From: Orobanche coerulescens
Lineage: Eukaryota; Streptophyta; Magnoliopsida; Lamiales; Orobanchaceae
Assembly (NCBI GenBank): GCA_033398695.1
Contig: CM065805.1
Span: 75,174,762 to 75,238,761, forward strand
Direction of reading: 5' to 3'
DNA: 64,000 nucleotides
In this document: in pieces, positions 20,600 to 30,830 of the stretch
Position numbering within the stretch: the first letter of the stretch is position 1
Layout of the letters: each line of letters starts with the position of its first letter
Made by a program: the position numbers and the translations under genes
The notes under the pieces: model-generated
The model's database searches: none
The model's input: only the letters and a program-made list of their open reading frames with translations
Told to the model about the DNA's origin: nothing

Positions 20600-21703
20600 T
20601 GATACGAATTCACGTTCGGACAACGGAAGACAATTTCACGAACGGAATCAAGCGGCGAACCGGCGAGCGAAGCAGAAAACGAGCGGCAACAAGAAGCGAC
20701 GGCAATAGGAAAACCGAACAGCAACAAAAAACGAACAGCAACAGGAAAACCGAACAGAAACAATAACAAAATATTCCGAACTGTTCTGGAGAACGAACAG
20801 GACTTATGATACGAATTAAACGTTTGGGTGTAAACGTTTATCGCATGCAACGCAATGAAAGTGTATTTTATGAATTTAGAACACGAATAATAATTTTGAT
20901 GTTTAGAACACAACGTAAAAAAATCGTCCGAAAGTAGGGCAATTCGGTCGAACAAAAATAAGTATAAGGTTTTTATCGAATTAGACCTATAACTCGATAA
21001 AGTAATTTCTTCCCAAGACCTATTGAGAATCGATCGGATTAAAACTCGAAAACGCGTCGAATAATAATCAAGGCTTCGTGGGAACTCGTCTAGCAATTAA
21101 TACAAGAGTATTTTTATTTCTTCAATGATCAATGTCCTTACAAACCGTAAAATGGCCTAATATATAGTGGTACACAATCTTAAAAAATATTCCAATCTAA
21201 GACATCTAATAAACTACTAAGTTGACTAAGAAAACAAAAGACACACTCCATGTGCACTCATGAGGAGGGGACACGGGTGGGAGAACAAGATCATGGGAAA
21301 TATAATAAACTAATAACTTGCAAATGACACATTCATGTGCCAAGGGGGGGGGGCAAACCTTGTGATGTACAGGGTGGAAAGAATCTTTCAACATGGGAAT
21401 AAGATCTTGGATACATGTTGTGAAGACTTTGAAAAAGAAGATAACAAATGTGATAAAAATCTTCATGATGTTGTGGGGATCGGGCGAATCTTGGAGGACT
21501 TGGACCGATTGGTATGCATGGTACATACTACATATGCATGTCGACACATCTAAGTTATTCCGAGTCTGGTCACCAAAGTTATTCCAATCCTCGTATCCGT
21601 TTTCTCGCCCACGTAGATAGTTGCATGTGCATGGCGAGTTGCATGGTTGTTTACGTCGATTCTCACTTCGTCTTCTTCATTTGGAATAGTCGTTTTCATA
21701 TCA
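20600..21703 (-). repeat. 3' LTR of minus-strand chromovirus, copy B
   Basis: It reads TGATACGAATTC to TTTTCATATCA on the + strand (1104 bp). It is followed on its left by a second copy of 319 bp of Tekay LTR (20281-20599), so it is internal to the tandem duplication. It contains a divergent 70-bp patch at about 20648-20712. Confidence 0.9.
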
Positions 21704-21879
21704 TTCCCTCCTTTAAAAGTAATTGTCCTCAATTCCGCAATCCCATCGTCATCGAGGTACGGGGATAGATCGCCTATGTTAAAAGTAATATGTACTCCAT
21801 AATCACTCGGGAGTTCTACCTTATACGCGTTATCGTTTATTTTTGCAATTATCTTGTAAGGGCCCTCGGCTCGCGGCAT
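21704..21879 (-). pseudogene. polyprotein C-terminus (copy B)
   Basis: It encodes PRAEGPYKIIAKINDNAYKV and VHITFNIGDLSPYLDDD, the post-integrase domain of this chromovirus group. The frame runs on into the LTR. The purine tract TTAAAGGAGGGAA on the minus strand directly precedes the LTR start at 21703. Confidence 0.85.
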
Positions 21880-21906
21880 AAGTTTATTCTTATGTTTCCC
21901 CGTAAA

Positions 21907-22649
21907 TCATTCCTTTCTCAGATGTACCCAAACCAAGTCGCCAATTTCAAATAGTCTCGGTTTTCGTTGTTTGTTAGACTTCCGTTTGTAAGCTTCATTA
22001 ACTTCCTTGATCCGATTACGTATTTGCTCATGTAGCCTCATCATGGACTTAAGTTTTGACTCCGAGTCTTTGTGCACTAACTCATCGCTCGGCAAGGTAA
22101 TTAAATCTAATGGCATATACGAATTCAAACCATAGACGATTTCAAAAGGAGAGTGAGCCGTGGCATGAGTAGGGGATCGGTTGTAGGCAAATTCTGCATG
22201 TGCAAGTTTTAGATCCCAATCCTTCTGCATTTTGCTTACGAGACCACGTAGTAAAGTACCCAAAGTTCAATTAGTTACCTCGGTCTGTCCGTCCGTTTGG
22301 GGATGATGCGTACTAAATAAGAGTTTGGTGTCCATAATGTGTTCCAAAAATAGCTAAGAAACTTGGAATCCCGATCCGAAACAATAGTCTTCGGTATTCC
22401 ATGTAAACGAACCACTTCTCGAAAATATAGGTCCGCTACGTTACTTGCATCATCGGCTTTATGACAAGCTACAAAATGAGCCATCTTCGAGAAAAGGTCA
22501 ACGACAACCATAATAGCATCCTTACCTCTTTGAGTACGAGGCAAAGCAACGATAAAATCCATCGAAACATCCTCCCATGGTCTTTCTGGAATCGGTAGAG
22601 GCATATACAAACCGGGTTTGAACGAGCTTTTCGCCATATGACATATCAC
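21907..22649 (-). pseudogene. integrase core and C-terminal part (copy B)
   Basis: The first frame (22275-22649) has [20 protein letters not shown] (first Asp) and [20 protein letters not shown] (second Asp), then shifts where the HPQTDGQ Glu motif is expected. The second frame (21907-22263) reads AHAEFAYNRSPTHATAHSPF, EIVYGLNSYMPLDLITLP and FEIGDLVWVHLRKE. Copy A of this region carries an extra 1-bp deletion at about 19173. Confidence 0.9.
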
Positions 22650-22679
22650 GCATTTACTAATGACATCATTAACGTCCCC

Positions 22680-23607
22680 TTACATTTTGGGCCAATGAAA
22701 ATGTTCCTTAAGCACCTCCACGGTTTTAGTCGTGCCAAAGTGTCCGGCTAAGCCTCCTCCGTGAGCTTCACGAATCAATAGTTCCTGAACCGCATGTTTG
22801 GGCAAGCAAAGTTGATTCCCTTTAAAGAGAAATAGGTCTTGTATCATAAATTCTCCGAACGGACCAGATTTGCATAGGCTAAAGGTTTCTCCGAAATCAG
22901 CGTCGTCAACATAATAATCCTTCAACATCTCAAATCCAAGTAAACGAACATCAACTGTAGAGAGTAAAACGTATCGCCCAGATAATGCATCCGCCACCAC
23001 GTTACTTTTACCGTCCTTATACTTTGATGAACAGTGGAATGATTTCAAGAACTCTACCCACTTAGCATGCCGTGGATTTAGCTTTTGTTGCCCATTAATA
23101 TATTTCAACGATTCATGGTCCGAATGCAAAATAAAATGCTTCGGGCGAAGATAGTGACTCCAATGATCAAGGGCTCTCACAATGGCATAGAACTCCTTGT
23201 CGTAAGTGCAATAATTGATCCGAGCACCACTCAATTTCTCCAAAAAAATACAAAATATGCCTCTTGCCTTGAGTAAGAACCGCTCCAATGCCAACTCCAC
23301 TAGCATCACATTCCACTTCGAAAGGTTGCGTAAAATCGGGTAAAGATAAGATAGGTGCCTCACATAACTTTGCCTTCAACTTTTCAAATGCTCCTTGGGC
23401 AGCCCCGTTCCATACAAACGGATCCTCCTTCAAACATTCTGTTATCGGACTCGAAATTGTGCTAAAATATCGAATGAACCTCCGATAAAACGAATCAAGG
23501 CCGTGGAATGACCTAACTTCCGTCACGGTTTTAGGAGTAGGCCAAGACTTAATCGCTTCGATCTTATTTTGGTCAACCAACTCCCGCCTTTGAAACAACG
23601 TAGCCAA
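22680..23607 (-). pseudogene. connection, RNase H and integrase zinc finger
   Basis: Two overlapping frames (23167-23607 and 22680-23363) give [37 protein letters not shown], then [39 protein letters not shown], and [12 protein letters not shown]. They show one frameshift in RNase H. The end reads [20 protein letters not shown], the integrase His zinc finger, stopping at a TAA near 22680 where Cys codons should follow. Confidence 0.9.
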
Positions 23608-23613
23608 GGGAAA

Positions 23614-24381
23614 CTATACTCTCGACGAGAAATGTGCACTTTTCTTTTTTTCCATAGAGCTTTTGGGCCCTAAGAGTCTCGATACTTGTCGCAAGTGTCC
23701 GAAATGTTCTTCCAACGACCAACTATACACCAAAATATCATCCAAATATACAACTATAAATCGCCCCAAAAATAGTTTGAGTACCTCGTTCATCAAAAGC
23801 ATGAAAGTGCTCGGAGCATTAGTAAGACCAAACGGCATGACGGTCCATTCATACAACCCATGTTTAGTTTTGAAAGCCGTTTTCCACTCATCTCCTTCTC
23901 GCATACGAATTTGGTGATAACCACTCTGCAAATCAACTTTTGAAAAGATCATGGATCTGTGTAGTTCGTCCAACATGTCATCAAGTCTCGAAATCGGGAA
24001 TCGATACTTGATTGTTATGTTATTCACGGATCGACTATCAATACACATTCGCCAAGATCTGTCCTTCTTAGGAACAAGCAAAACTGGGACCGCACAAGGA
24101 CTTAGACTTTCTCGAACATATCCGCGGTTCATTATCTCCTCGATTTGTTTTTGTAGTTCCTTTGTTTCTTCGGGATTACACCTATAGGCAGCCTTTTTAG
24201 GGAGCGATGCACCCGATATGAGATCGATTTGATGTTCAATCCCACGAATAGGTAGCAAACCCGACGGCAACTCTTCGGGAAAAACATCCGCAAATTCGTG
24301 TAATAAAGCGTTTATCTTTCCTTCGTTTCGCACAACCATGTTGTCGTTCCATGTTTCCTTCAATATTAACAAGTCACGCAC
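23614..24381 (-). pseudogene. reverse transcriptase of minus-strand chromovirus
   Basis: This 255-codon frame carries [70 protein letters not shown] and [13 protein letters not shown] (YLDD catalytic box). It is intact across the RT palm but is lost after [14 protein letters not shown], where a frameshift separates it from the connection domain. Confidence 0.9.
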
Positions 24382-24479
24382 TCACCATCATCAATAGCGT
24401 GTTGCATCTCTCGCTCGCTAGCAAAAATGGTAAGTTTCGGTTTTTCCACCCGATTAGAGCTCATAGAACGAATAGCTTG

Positions 24480-24805
24480 AGGTGACATCAGTTTAAACAC
24501 AATTTTTTTGCCCTTATCCCGTCACTCATATTCACTGCGTCTTCCTCGATGTAAAACATCCCTATCAAACATCCATGTACGTCCCAAAAGTACATTACAT
24601 GCATCCATTGGGAGTACATCACATAATATGATGTCATCATACGAACCCATGGTTAACCCAATCCTCACTTGTTTTGACACTTTTATTTTACTCCCATATT
24701 CGAGACAATGTAAAGAGTATGGTTTCGGATGAGTCGTAGTGATCAGCCCGAGTTTAGTCACCATCTCACTCGAAAGCTATGTTAGTGCACTTCCTCCATC
24801 AATGA
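24480..24805 (-). pseudogene. retropepsin of minus-strand chromovirus
   Basis: The frame starting at 24764 reads MVTKLGLITTTHPKPYSLH, ILCDVLPMDACNVLLGRTW and MFDRDVLHRG. These are the distal blocks of this clade's protease; the proximal DGGS-like active site lies just upstream in a broken stretch. A break follows near 24520. Confidence 0.75.
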
Positions 24806-25860
24806 TTAAACTACAGCATTTTTTCCCGACTTGACATTTCGTGTGAAATATTTGGTCCCATTGTTCCGAATCATTCGAAACGGTTTGGTTTGTAAAGTAC
24901 GAAAAACCAAGGCCGTATCGTAATTTGGAGCATCGTAAGTTTCAAATTCTTCTTCTACGTTGAAATTAAACATGTCACCTAGTCTTTCTCTTTCGTTCTC
25001 GACTAACAACTCGTCTCGAACCGTGATAGCTTCTCTTAGCTTCACCACCCGTTTGTTCGGACAAGCATTTTAATAATGACCGAACCCTTGACATTTAAAA
25101 CATCGTACTTTGGTCAAACTCGTCTCCTTCGGCACGTGGGGGTGTTTAGGAACCGTAGTAGGGGTAGGAGTCGGTACGATTGTTCTAGCAGCTGAACTTG
25201 AACCGATACGTGGGTTCCCAAATTTGGATGGAAATTCGGGTTTAAGAAACTTCGTCTTGTTTTGAGCTCCAATCTTCACGCATAGTCCACATAAGGTATC
25301 AAAGTCTTCGCATGGATATAATTCCACCGACTTAGCTATATTTCGGTTTAATCCATATAAGAACCGTGACATTTTTTGTTCTTCATCTCTTCTAACTCTC
25401 CCATCAAGGTCAAATTTTCGAGCTCCTCAATGTATTCGCCAACACTTAATTTTCTTTGCATGAGGTCGGCGATGTTCCGGTATAAGGATAACCGATGTGA
25501 TGTCGGTACATATCTTTTACGAAGCTTTCTTTTTAACAAATCCGCATGAGCTCTTCGTATTTTAACTCCTTCGAACCAAAGTGAAGCGCCTTTCCCCAAC
25601 TTGAGAATTACATACTTGCAACGTTTCTCATTGTTGAGGTCTTTAAACTCGAACAGGCGATCAATTTTACGTTCCCATTCCAAGTAAACTTCAGGATCGG
25701 TACCTCCAACGAACTCCGAAAGTTCGTTCACTTTGAACTCGTCTGCATGGTTTGATGAATGTCCGCCTTCTCCTCCTCGTCTTGGTTGTAGACGTGGCTC
25801 TGGTAAGTTACGTAGTGCTTCCCGTAGCTTCACCAAGAAGTCGGCGTCGGTGAAATCCAT
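24806..25860 (-). pseudogene. gag of minus-strand chromovirus
   Basis: The start is taken at the ATG at 25860 (MDFTDADFLVKLREAL), matched by the sister copy at 61291. Capsid-like blocks follow: GGTDPEVYLEWERKID, KLGKGASLWFEGV and KRYVPTSHRLSLYRNI. After a frameshift near 25372 it continues with MSRFLYGLNRNIAKSVELYP and a zinc knuckle, RCFKCQGFGH. A third segment (24806-25048) ends in the acidic region before protease. It has at least two frame breaks. Confidence 0.85.
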
Positions 25861-25869
25861 AATGTCAAG

Positions 25870-25893
25870 AAACCAAATCTCTGATGCCACTAA
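25870..25893 (-). other. primer-binding site next to 5' LTR
   Basis: On the minus strand, TTAG and then TGGCATCAGAG follow the LTR. This differs at one position from TGGTATCAGAG, the complement of the initiator-methionine tRNA 3' end, a standard primer for plant LTR elements. Confidence 0.7.
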
Positions 25894-26954
25894 TGATACG
25901 AATTCATGTTCGGACAGCGGAAGATTATTTCACGAACGGAATCAAACAGCACAACGAAATGAACAGCAATAAGAAAATCGAACAGGAACAGGAAAACCGA
26001 ACAGCAACAAGAACAAAATGTTCCGAACTGTTCTGGAGAACGAACAGGACTTATGATATGAATTAAACGTTTGGGTGTAAACGTTTATCGCATGGAACGC
26101 AACGAAAGTGTATTTTATGAATTTAGAACACGAATAATAATTTTGATGTTTAGAACACAACGTAAAAAAATCGTCCGAAAGTAGGGCAATTCGGTCGAAC
26201 AAAAATAAGTATAAGGTTTTTATCGAATTAGACCTATAACTCGATAAAGTAATTTTTTTCCCAAGACCTATTGAGAACCGATCGGATTAAAACTCGAAAA
26301 CTCGTCGAATAATAATCAAGGCTTTGTAGAAACTTGTCCAACAATTAATACAAGAGTATTTTTATTTCTTCAATGATCAATGTCCTTACAGACCGTAAAA
26401 TGGCCTAATATATAGTGGTACACAATCTTAAAAAAGATTCCGATCTAAGACATCTAATAAACTACTAAGTTGACTAAGAAAACAAAAGGCACACTCCATG
26501 TGCAGTCATGAGGAGGGGACAGGGGTGGGAGAATAAGATCATCGGAAATATAATAAACTAATAACTTGCAAATGACACATTCATGTGCCAAGGGGGGTGG
26601 CGGCCAAACCTTGTGATGCCCAGGGTTGAAGGAATCTTTCAACATGGGAACAAGATCTTGGACACATGTTGTGAAGACTTTGAAAAGGAAGATAACAAAT
26701 GTGATAAAAATCTTCATGATGTTGTGAGGATCGGACAAATCTTGGAGGACTTGGACCGATTGGTATGCATGGTGCATACTACGTACGCATGTTGACACAT
26801 CTAAGTTATTCCGAGTCCGGTCACCAAAGTTATTCCAATCCTCGTATCCGTTTTCTCGCCTAAGTAGATAGTTGCATGTGCATGGCGAGTTGCATGGTTA
26901 TTTACATCGATTCTCACTTCGTCTTCTTCATTTGGAATAGTCATTTTCGTATCA
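25894..26954 (-). repeat. 5' LTR of minus-strand chromovirus
   Basis: On the + strand it reads TGATACGAATTC to TTTTCGTATCA, so the ends form an inverted repeat TGATACGAA/TTCGTATCA. A TATATA motif on the minus strand lies near 26405-26415. It differs from the 3' LTR by scattered substitutions and by length changes in a CAGCAA-rich stretch, so the insertion is not very recent. Confidence 0.9.
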
Positions 26955-27039
26955 GTGTCGGATGCGCATTGTTTTCATCCGAGGAAGATTTCGCCGTTTT
27001 TCATCTTGGAGTGTTGTCTGTACTACTGTCTGCACTCAT

Positions 27040-27459
27040 TAGCGCACGCTAAATTCGTTGTGTAGTGCACGCTAATTTAATTATATAGCGCACGCTAACT
27101 TTTTATATTAACGGACGCTAATGAATCGAGTACAACAGTGGCAGTTGGCTGTTTCTGTTCTTTGGACGAGCAGGTTAGCGCATGCTAAATCTGTATATTA
27201 GTGCACGCTATGGCCGAGGCATAGCGCATGCTAGGTGTTTGACAGCGCGCGCTAATTCGATAGTCCAGACAGGGCAGAATGTTTATGGACTCGGGATGGC
27301 GAACAGGTAGCACACGCTATAGTTCGATAGCGCGCGCTATCGAGGGACTGTTAGCGCACGCTATTTTCCTGTAGCGCACGCTAACAGGTCAGAACTGCAA
27401 GTTCTGGACTAGTTTTGGCTGGTTAACGCGCGCTAACCGTGAGCCGTTAGCACACGCTA
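27040..27459 (+). promoter_or_regulatory. array of 14 TAGCGCACGCTA-like dyads in Tekay U3
   Basis: Copies start at 27040, 27063, 27086, 27109, 27176, 27199, 27222, 27243, 27308, 27328, 27352, 27372, 27424 and 27448. Each is the inverted pair TAGCG-NN-CGCTA or a close variant. Steps inside clusters are mostly 23 bp (range 20-24) and clusters are 50-70 bp apart. The array ends about 10 bp before the TATA box at 27470. Most variants differ by C-to-T or G-to-A changes. Confidence 0.85.
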
Positions 27460-28160
27460 AACCATCGGGTTATATATACCCGAGAGGTGACCCAGATTCG
27501 TCCATTTTACTCATTTCATCTCCTTCTCCGACCTTGGGCGATTTTGGGCAATTTCCAGACAATTCGAAGTCTTGCAACTCCAAGTTATCATCTTTCTTGA
27601 GTTTTTGGTGTGTATTAACAACAGCAACACTTGTTCTTCGTCTTCGATCCGAGGTAAACTCTTAGAACCCTATTTTGGGGAGATTTGGGGGTTTTTGATT
27701 TTACGTCCGATTCGTTCCATGGTGTTGATTAATCCATGATGTATGTGATTAATCTTAGTGGTATTCATGTTTTCCCTACAAGTTCATGGTAAATTTCGTG
27801 GTATTTGTGAAATCAGGAGGGTTCAGTTGTGATCCACCCTCGTTGTTGTTTTTATATGAATTTACATTAATCGTAGGTGGGTTTCCAGGTGTATTCCATT
27901 TCCGTAATCGTTTAGAAATAGTTGTGATTGTATTCTTCGAATCGTTATGTTCGGGTTTGTCGGTTCCTAGCGATCGTGGTTGTTTCTTCGTTCTGTCCGT
28001 TTCGTCGTTAATTACTCAAGACAAGTACTCTTGGAAACCTTTATGCTTAACATGAAATGGTGATGTATATTATGTGTGTGCTTTGCTCACTCCGGGAGAG
28101 TCCGATGGGGCCTCGGGAGAATCCGTGACTTCACTCCGGATTCACGAGCTTGTTCGCTAG

Positions 28161-28330
28161 CCAGTTTGGGAGGGTCCTTAAAGGCCTCGAATGGGATCAG
28201 TGGTTTCGCCCCGGTCCTAGGCGATGCCTGTGTGTGATTTGCTTTATGATTATTGCCAGTTCGAGAGGGTCCTTAGAGGCCTTGAATGGGACTAGTAGTT
28301 TCACCCCGGTCCTAGGCAAATTGATTATTG
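28161..28330 (+). repeat. 95-bp tandem duplication in Tekay LTR
   Basis: The block beginning CCAGTTTGGGAGGGTCC at 28161 recurs at 28256 with a few substitutions; both copies contain CCCCGGTCCTAGGC. The second copy diverges near 28320. It lies downstream of the TATA box in the R/U5 part. Confidence 0.8.
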
Positions 28331-28877
28331 ACTGTTCGTTTTTCAAAAAAGACATGTCTAGTTTTGGATTTTGAAATGAATTGATGCATGTACTATGAAA
28401 TGGGTAAGCGAATAGTTTGCCTTGATTACTTGTACTAGCGTAATTGCTAACCCCTTTGGGGACCCGTTTTGGGGAAATTCTTGCTATGAATTTCAGGTGG
28501 TGTTCAGCCGGTCGAGCGGGCACTAAAGCAGTACGAGGATGCTGGCCAGGGATGTTGACGTGTGCATTGGAGTCCCTTTATTTCTGTTGTCCATTTTGAT
28601 GTGTTTGTTTTCCAAACTTGTGAACTCAGAGATAGTACTCGCGAGTACTTAGGCACTTTTGATTTGGGATATGTTTTGTATGTTAAATCGTACTTGTGAA
28701 TTTGGATGATGTCTTGTTTACCGGTTGTACCGGATTTCATTTAGTTATTGTTGTGGTGTTGTGTGTTTGTCGCTAACCGAGATGGTTAGACGAGCGGTAT
28801 TGTTCATTTAGCCTGGTGGGTCCCACGTAGGGGTCCACGTCGCTGTAATATGCCATGCTTATCTTGGGGGTGTTACA

Positions 28878-29755
28878 TTCGAGCTGCCCTGCTCATCATC
28901 AAATGAGCCAGCTGAGAAAGGAATAGCATTTGCAGCTGAGTCCCCTGCAAAGAATCAAGCTGAAGTCAATCTTCTAAGCCCCCTAAACTTTGAGGAAGAA
29001 ATGGCATTCATCATGCAAAGATTCAACAACTTCAGAAAGAATTACTCCAAGTACAAGAAGAACTACAAAGACAATCTAAGGAGAAATCAAAAGGCTGGAA
29101 ATTAGAAAGTTGAGTGCTACAATTGCCACAAAATATGGCACATCCAGTTTGACTGTCCTGATCTCAAGAAAGATGAAGACAATAAGGAAATGGGCAAGAG
29201 GGATGAAAAAATAAAAGCCCACAATGGTGAAGATCAAATTCAGGAGAGAGTAGAATCAAGCAGTGGATTCTTCTCTGATGATAATGATGACTAGAACTGC
29301 CTTATGGCTAACATGACTGATAAAGAGGTGGTAACATATAAACCTCAAAGTACAAAAGGTTTCAGTTCTGATATGTCTGAAGATATTGATCTTCACAACT
29401 CTGTAAATGAACTGCTAAAAATTTTGAAACCTTAAAAACTGCTCACCTGATTGTGACAATTGAGAATGCACAGGTGAGAAATAAAAAAGTCCAGCTGAAA
29501 AATGATTGTGACAAACTCAGCCTAGAGTCAGCAAAACTTAAAAACATCAGAGCTACGTCTGAAAAACACTCTGAAGATATTTTTAAAAACTCAGCTGAAA
29601 TTACCACAGTTGAGACTAATAGGCTGACTATTTTAAACAGTGAAAAGTCAGCTGCACTTACTCTTATCAAAATTGAGCTTTCAAAATTAAAACAGTTGAA
29701 TAATGCACAAGTTAAAGAGATAACATCTCTAAAAACATCTGTCTACTAGTACTTG
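28878..29755 (+). pseudogene. copia gag fragment with zinc knuckle and coiled coil
   Basis: It begins right after the Tekay LTR end. Translation gives FIMQRFNNFRKNYSKYKKNY, a TAG at about 29103, then VECYNCHKIWHIQFDCPDL, a complete Cys-x2-Cys-x4-His-x4-Cys knuckle. A Lys/Glu-rich coiled coil follows (VQLKNDCDKLSLESAKLKN and on to 29749). This is a copia gag of the kind with a long coiled coil. No pol follows. Confidence 0.7.
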
Positions 29756-29879
29756 TAGGGGGGATCAGTGGAGCCTGAATCAACTTATAGGGAGATAACA
29801 TCTGTCTAAAAGCATCTCTAACAGTTGAATAATGATCAGTGGATCCTGAATCAACTATCCACGAAGTGGAAGAACAAAC

Positions 29880-30060
29880 TGCCAAAAACATATTTTGTCT
29901 ACTAGTACACGAGACGTACCTTTCTCAAGAGCAGGGCAGTCCACTTTGAAATGTCCTTTTTGACTGCACTTGTAGCACTTTCCCTTTGACTTTTGTTCGC
30001 CTCAGGATGAGGAGCTTTGCTCTTTACCTTGAGAGTTGCCACTTGCTTCTGGCCCACTTA
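29880..30060 (-). pseudogene. copia gag zinc-knuckle fragment, minus strand
   Basis: On the minus strand around 29922-29990 it reads GKCYKCSQKGHFKVDCPALE, an intact CCHC knuckle, preceded by a Ser/Lys-rich stretch. It belongs to a different copia gag from the + strand fragment to its left. Only this short part is recognisable. Confidence 0.65.
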
Positions 30061-30830
30061 TTTCTTATTTTTGATATGGTGAAAGCTCCATGGGTAACCA
30101 TTCGACTCTGCTTCATTTGTTGTCGAACATCTCATGAGATATGTTAAAAAATAAAAGAACCATCATGCGTGGGGGGGATGATCACACTCATAGCGGCATA
30201 TTGCCATGTTGATTTTTCACGATGTGAACCCATTTGGAGTGGTAAGAAAATTGATTTGAGAGTCATAATGAACATGACCTTTTTGAAGATATATTCAATT
30301 TAGAATTTATTTTTGGCACAATAGATGATTTCAGGTTCCCCTACCACACCAAGCATTTAATAGAGTGGCAAGTTTGAATGATAAGGATAATTTCATTTCG
30401 AATACGGATGCACATTTTGTTGCTTCAGATGAATATCTTCCGAACAGACCTTTTAAAGCCTGTTTACCTGGAGATAGAGAAGAAGAGGGGAGTGAGTTAC
30501 AGGAGCAATCCGGGGAGAATAAAGTGGAGGAGAAAAATATAGAAATGAGGGATGCTTGAGAAGGAACTTCAAATGATGTGATTGTGGATGATGAGGCTGA
30601 ACCGTCAAGATGGACTAGTACGAGAAGAGCGAGGACAACATGTACGACCATTGGAGAGGCAATGGAGTATCTAATGCGAATGATTGAGAGCTAAATGTGA
30701 AGACAAAAGGCGATATTACCACAATGAGAGGGGATAGCACAATTATTCGAGCAATGTCACGTCAATCCATGGAGATGTATCACAACAATTCTTCCACTTC
30801 TATAACAGCGGGTTCCGCTTCAATCACCCA
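30061..30830. other. no recognisable gene
   Basis: A 64-codon acidic frame at 30365-30559 (DREEEGSELQEQSGENKVEE) and weakly open sequence after it may be a fragment of a transposon protein, but I recognise no domain. The last bases, ACCCA at 30826-30830, adjoin the copia LTR. Confidence 0.4.

Larger units (their letters stand above)
20281..23165. repeat. tandem duplication, unit B (2885 bp)
   Basis: Unit B continues past 23165 into the rest of RNase H and RT, so it is the original element end, whereas unit A breaks off in mid-RNase H. The differences I found are one divergent patch, three small indels or substitutions, and little else. The duplication therefore post-dates the insertion by a long time, or is an assembly artefact. 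Confidence 0.92.
17711..26954 (-). mobile_element. Ty3/gypsy chromovirus (minus), inserted in Tekay LTR
   Basis: On the minus strand the order is 5' LTR (25894-26954), primer-binding site, gag, protease, RT, RNase H, integrase, C-terminal domain, polypurine tract and 3' LTR. Both outer edges carry the 5-bp target duplication GTGTC (17706-17710 and 26955-26959). Protein blocks resemble the CRM-like group of chromoviruses (GSCxNVAS-type protease, [15 protein letters not shown] integrase), but the clade is not certain. A 2.9-kb segment is present twice in tandem, so there are two 3' LTRs and two integrases. Small frameshifts make it inactive. Confidence 0.9.
13886..28877 (+). mobile_element. Ty3/gypsy Tekay-type chromovirus with split 3' LTR
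   Basis: From about 13886 there is retropepsin, RT, RNase H, integrase and a chromodomain-like tail in Tekay/Del order, then a polypurine tract and a long 3' LTR. The LTR runs 17247-17710, is interrupted by a 9.2-kb insertion, and resumes at 26955/26960-28877 (total about 2.38 kb, a Tekay-like length). The 5' LTR and gag are missing. Retropepsin to integrase keeps a single frame with stop substitutions only, so decay is modest. Confidence 0.85.
26955..28877 (+). repeat. Tekay 3' LTR, second part (U3 end, R, U5)
   Basis: It continues from the target duplication GTGTC and ends GGGGGTGTTACA at 28877, matching the TGTAGTA start. A TATA box (TTATATATACC) is at 27470-27480, with the dyad array immediately upstream (27040-27459). 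A 95-bp tandem duplication lies at 28161-28330. ORFs in it are not coding. Confidence 0.85.

Noticed and set aside
17711..26954. Two independent minus-strand elements side by side
   Set aside because: Unit A breaks off in mid-RNase H, carries copied host LTR at its edge and is nearly identical to unit B, which fits one element plus a tandem duplication.
27040..27459. Dyad array taken as a CRISPR or as a tandem satellite
   Set aside because: Only the 12-mer is repeated and the DNA between copies is unrelated. It lies directly before a TATA box in an LTR.
30365..30559. 64-codon acidic ORF
   Set aside because: Short, without recognised domain, between retrotransposon scraps; noted only as undetermined.
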